DNA of 64,000 bases from Ooceraea biroi (lineage: Eukaryota; Arthropoda; Insecta; Hymenoptera; Formicidae): assembly GCF_003672135.1 (NCBI RefSeq), contig NC_039506.1:6634001-6698000 (forward strand). Direction: 5' to 3'. The position numbers were made by a program, and so were the translations under genes. Under the pieces are notes generated by a model. The model did not search any database. It was given only the letters and a program-made list of their open reading frames with translations, and was not told the origin of the DNA. Shown piece after piece: positions 63,965-64,000 of the stretch. Within the stretch, counting starts at the first letter, position 1. Each line of letters starts with the position of its first letter.

Positions 63965-64000
63965 AAAAATTAGATTAAATATAATCTCGTTAAAAAATAC

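Larger units (their letters stand above)
60517..64000. other. gene-free right end; RILPL 3'UTR and inverted-repeat relics
   Basis: No coding exon is supported. The first few hundred bases should be the RILPL 3'UTR. Three inverted-repeat structures follow (61684-62091, 62359-62529 and 63683-63964). The rest is AT-rich, with a short CA/GA-rich stretch at 63095-63190. Confidence 0.55.

Noticed and set aside
1..64000. tRNA, rRNA or other structural RNA genes
   Set aside because: I looked for tRNA box A/B motifs and rRNA-like stretches while reading and saw none I could support.

Overview
The window is a stretch of animal nuclear DNA, most likely from an insect and probably an ant or another hymenopteran. 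I infer this from AT-rich DNA with many short GT-AG introns, insect-type start contexts, numerous short inverted-repeat transposon relics, and the divergence of the encoded proteins from their vertebrate counterparts. There are no bacterial features. I compared proteins with family members from memory; no searches were run.

Layout. (1) 1-1710, plus: the 3' end of SLX4, a scaffold for structure-specific DNA-repair nucleases. (2) 3191-5523, plus: cytosolic asparaginyl-tRNA synthetase in nine exons, with one 1-bp frame break. (3) 6766-23986, minus: a 31-exon gene for Rabconnectin-3A (DMXL1/2 family), about 3,380 residues, with a CpG-rich promoter near 23.7-24.5 kb. (4) 24-35.3 kb: a repeat-rich interval holding three inverted-repeat transposon relics, a partial duplication, and one small three-exon gene (28825-30028, 109 residues) that I do not recognise. 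(5) 35342-55228, plus: an inner-arm axonemal dynein heavy chain of the DNAH3/7/12 group, about 50 exons. (6) 55407-57018, minus: an IQ-motif coiled-coil protein resembling nexin-dynein regulatory complex subunits DRC10/DRC9, ending tail to tail with the dynein 179 bp away. (7) 58243-60516, plus: a RILP-like Rab effector (RILPL). (8) 60.5-64 kb: no gene found, three inverted-repeat elements.

Functional links. Dynein and the DRC-like protein both belong to the motile axoneme. Rabconnectin-3A (V-ATPase regulation, endolysosomes) and RILPL (Rab effector) both act in membrane traffic. SLX4 and AsnRS are housekeeping genes.

Most striking observations. The dynein reading frame is interrupted by roughly two dozen single-base indels or lost splice phases. 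They fall in clusters, while codon-level conservation and almost all splice sites remain intact. Local consensus error fits this better than gene decay. A 169-bp MITE sits exactly six bases inside a Rabconnectin-3A intron, so its target duplication forms part of the 5' splice site; a sister copy lies in a dynein intron. The start of the unrecognised gene has a decayed duplicate 3.4 kb upstream. I found no convincing new multi-gene system; the orphan gene and the MITE at the splice site are the best candidates for novelty.
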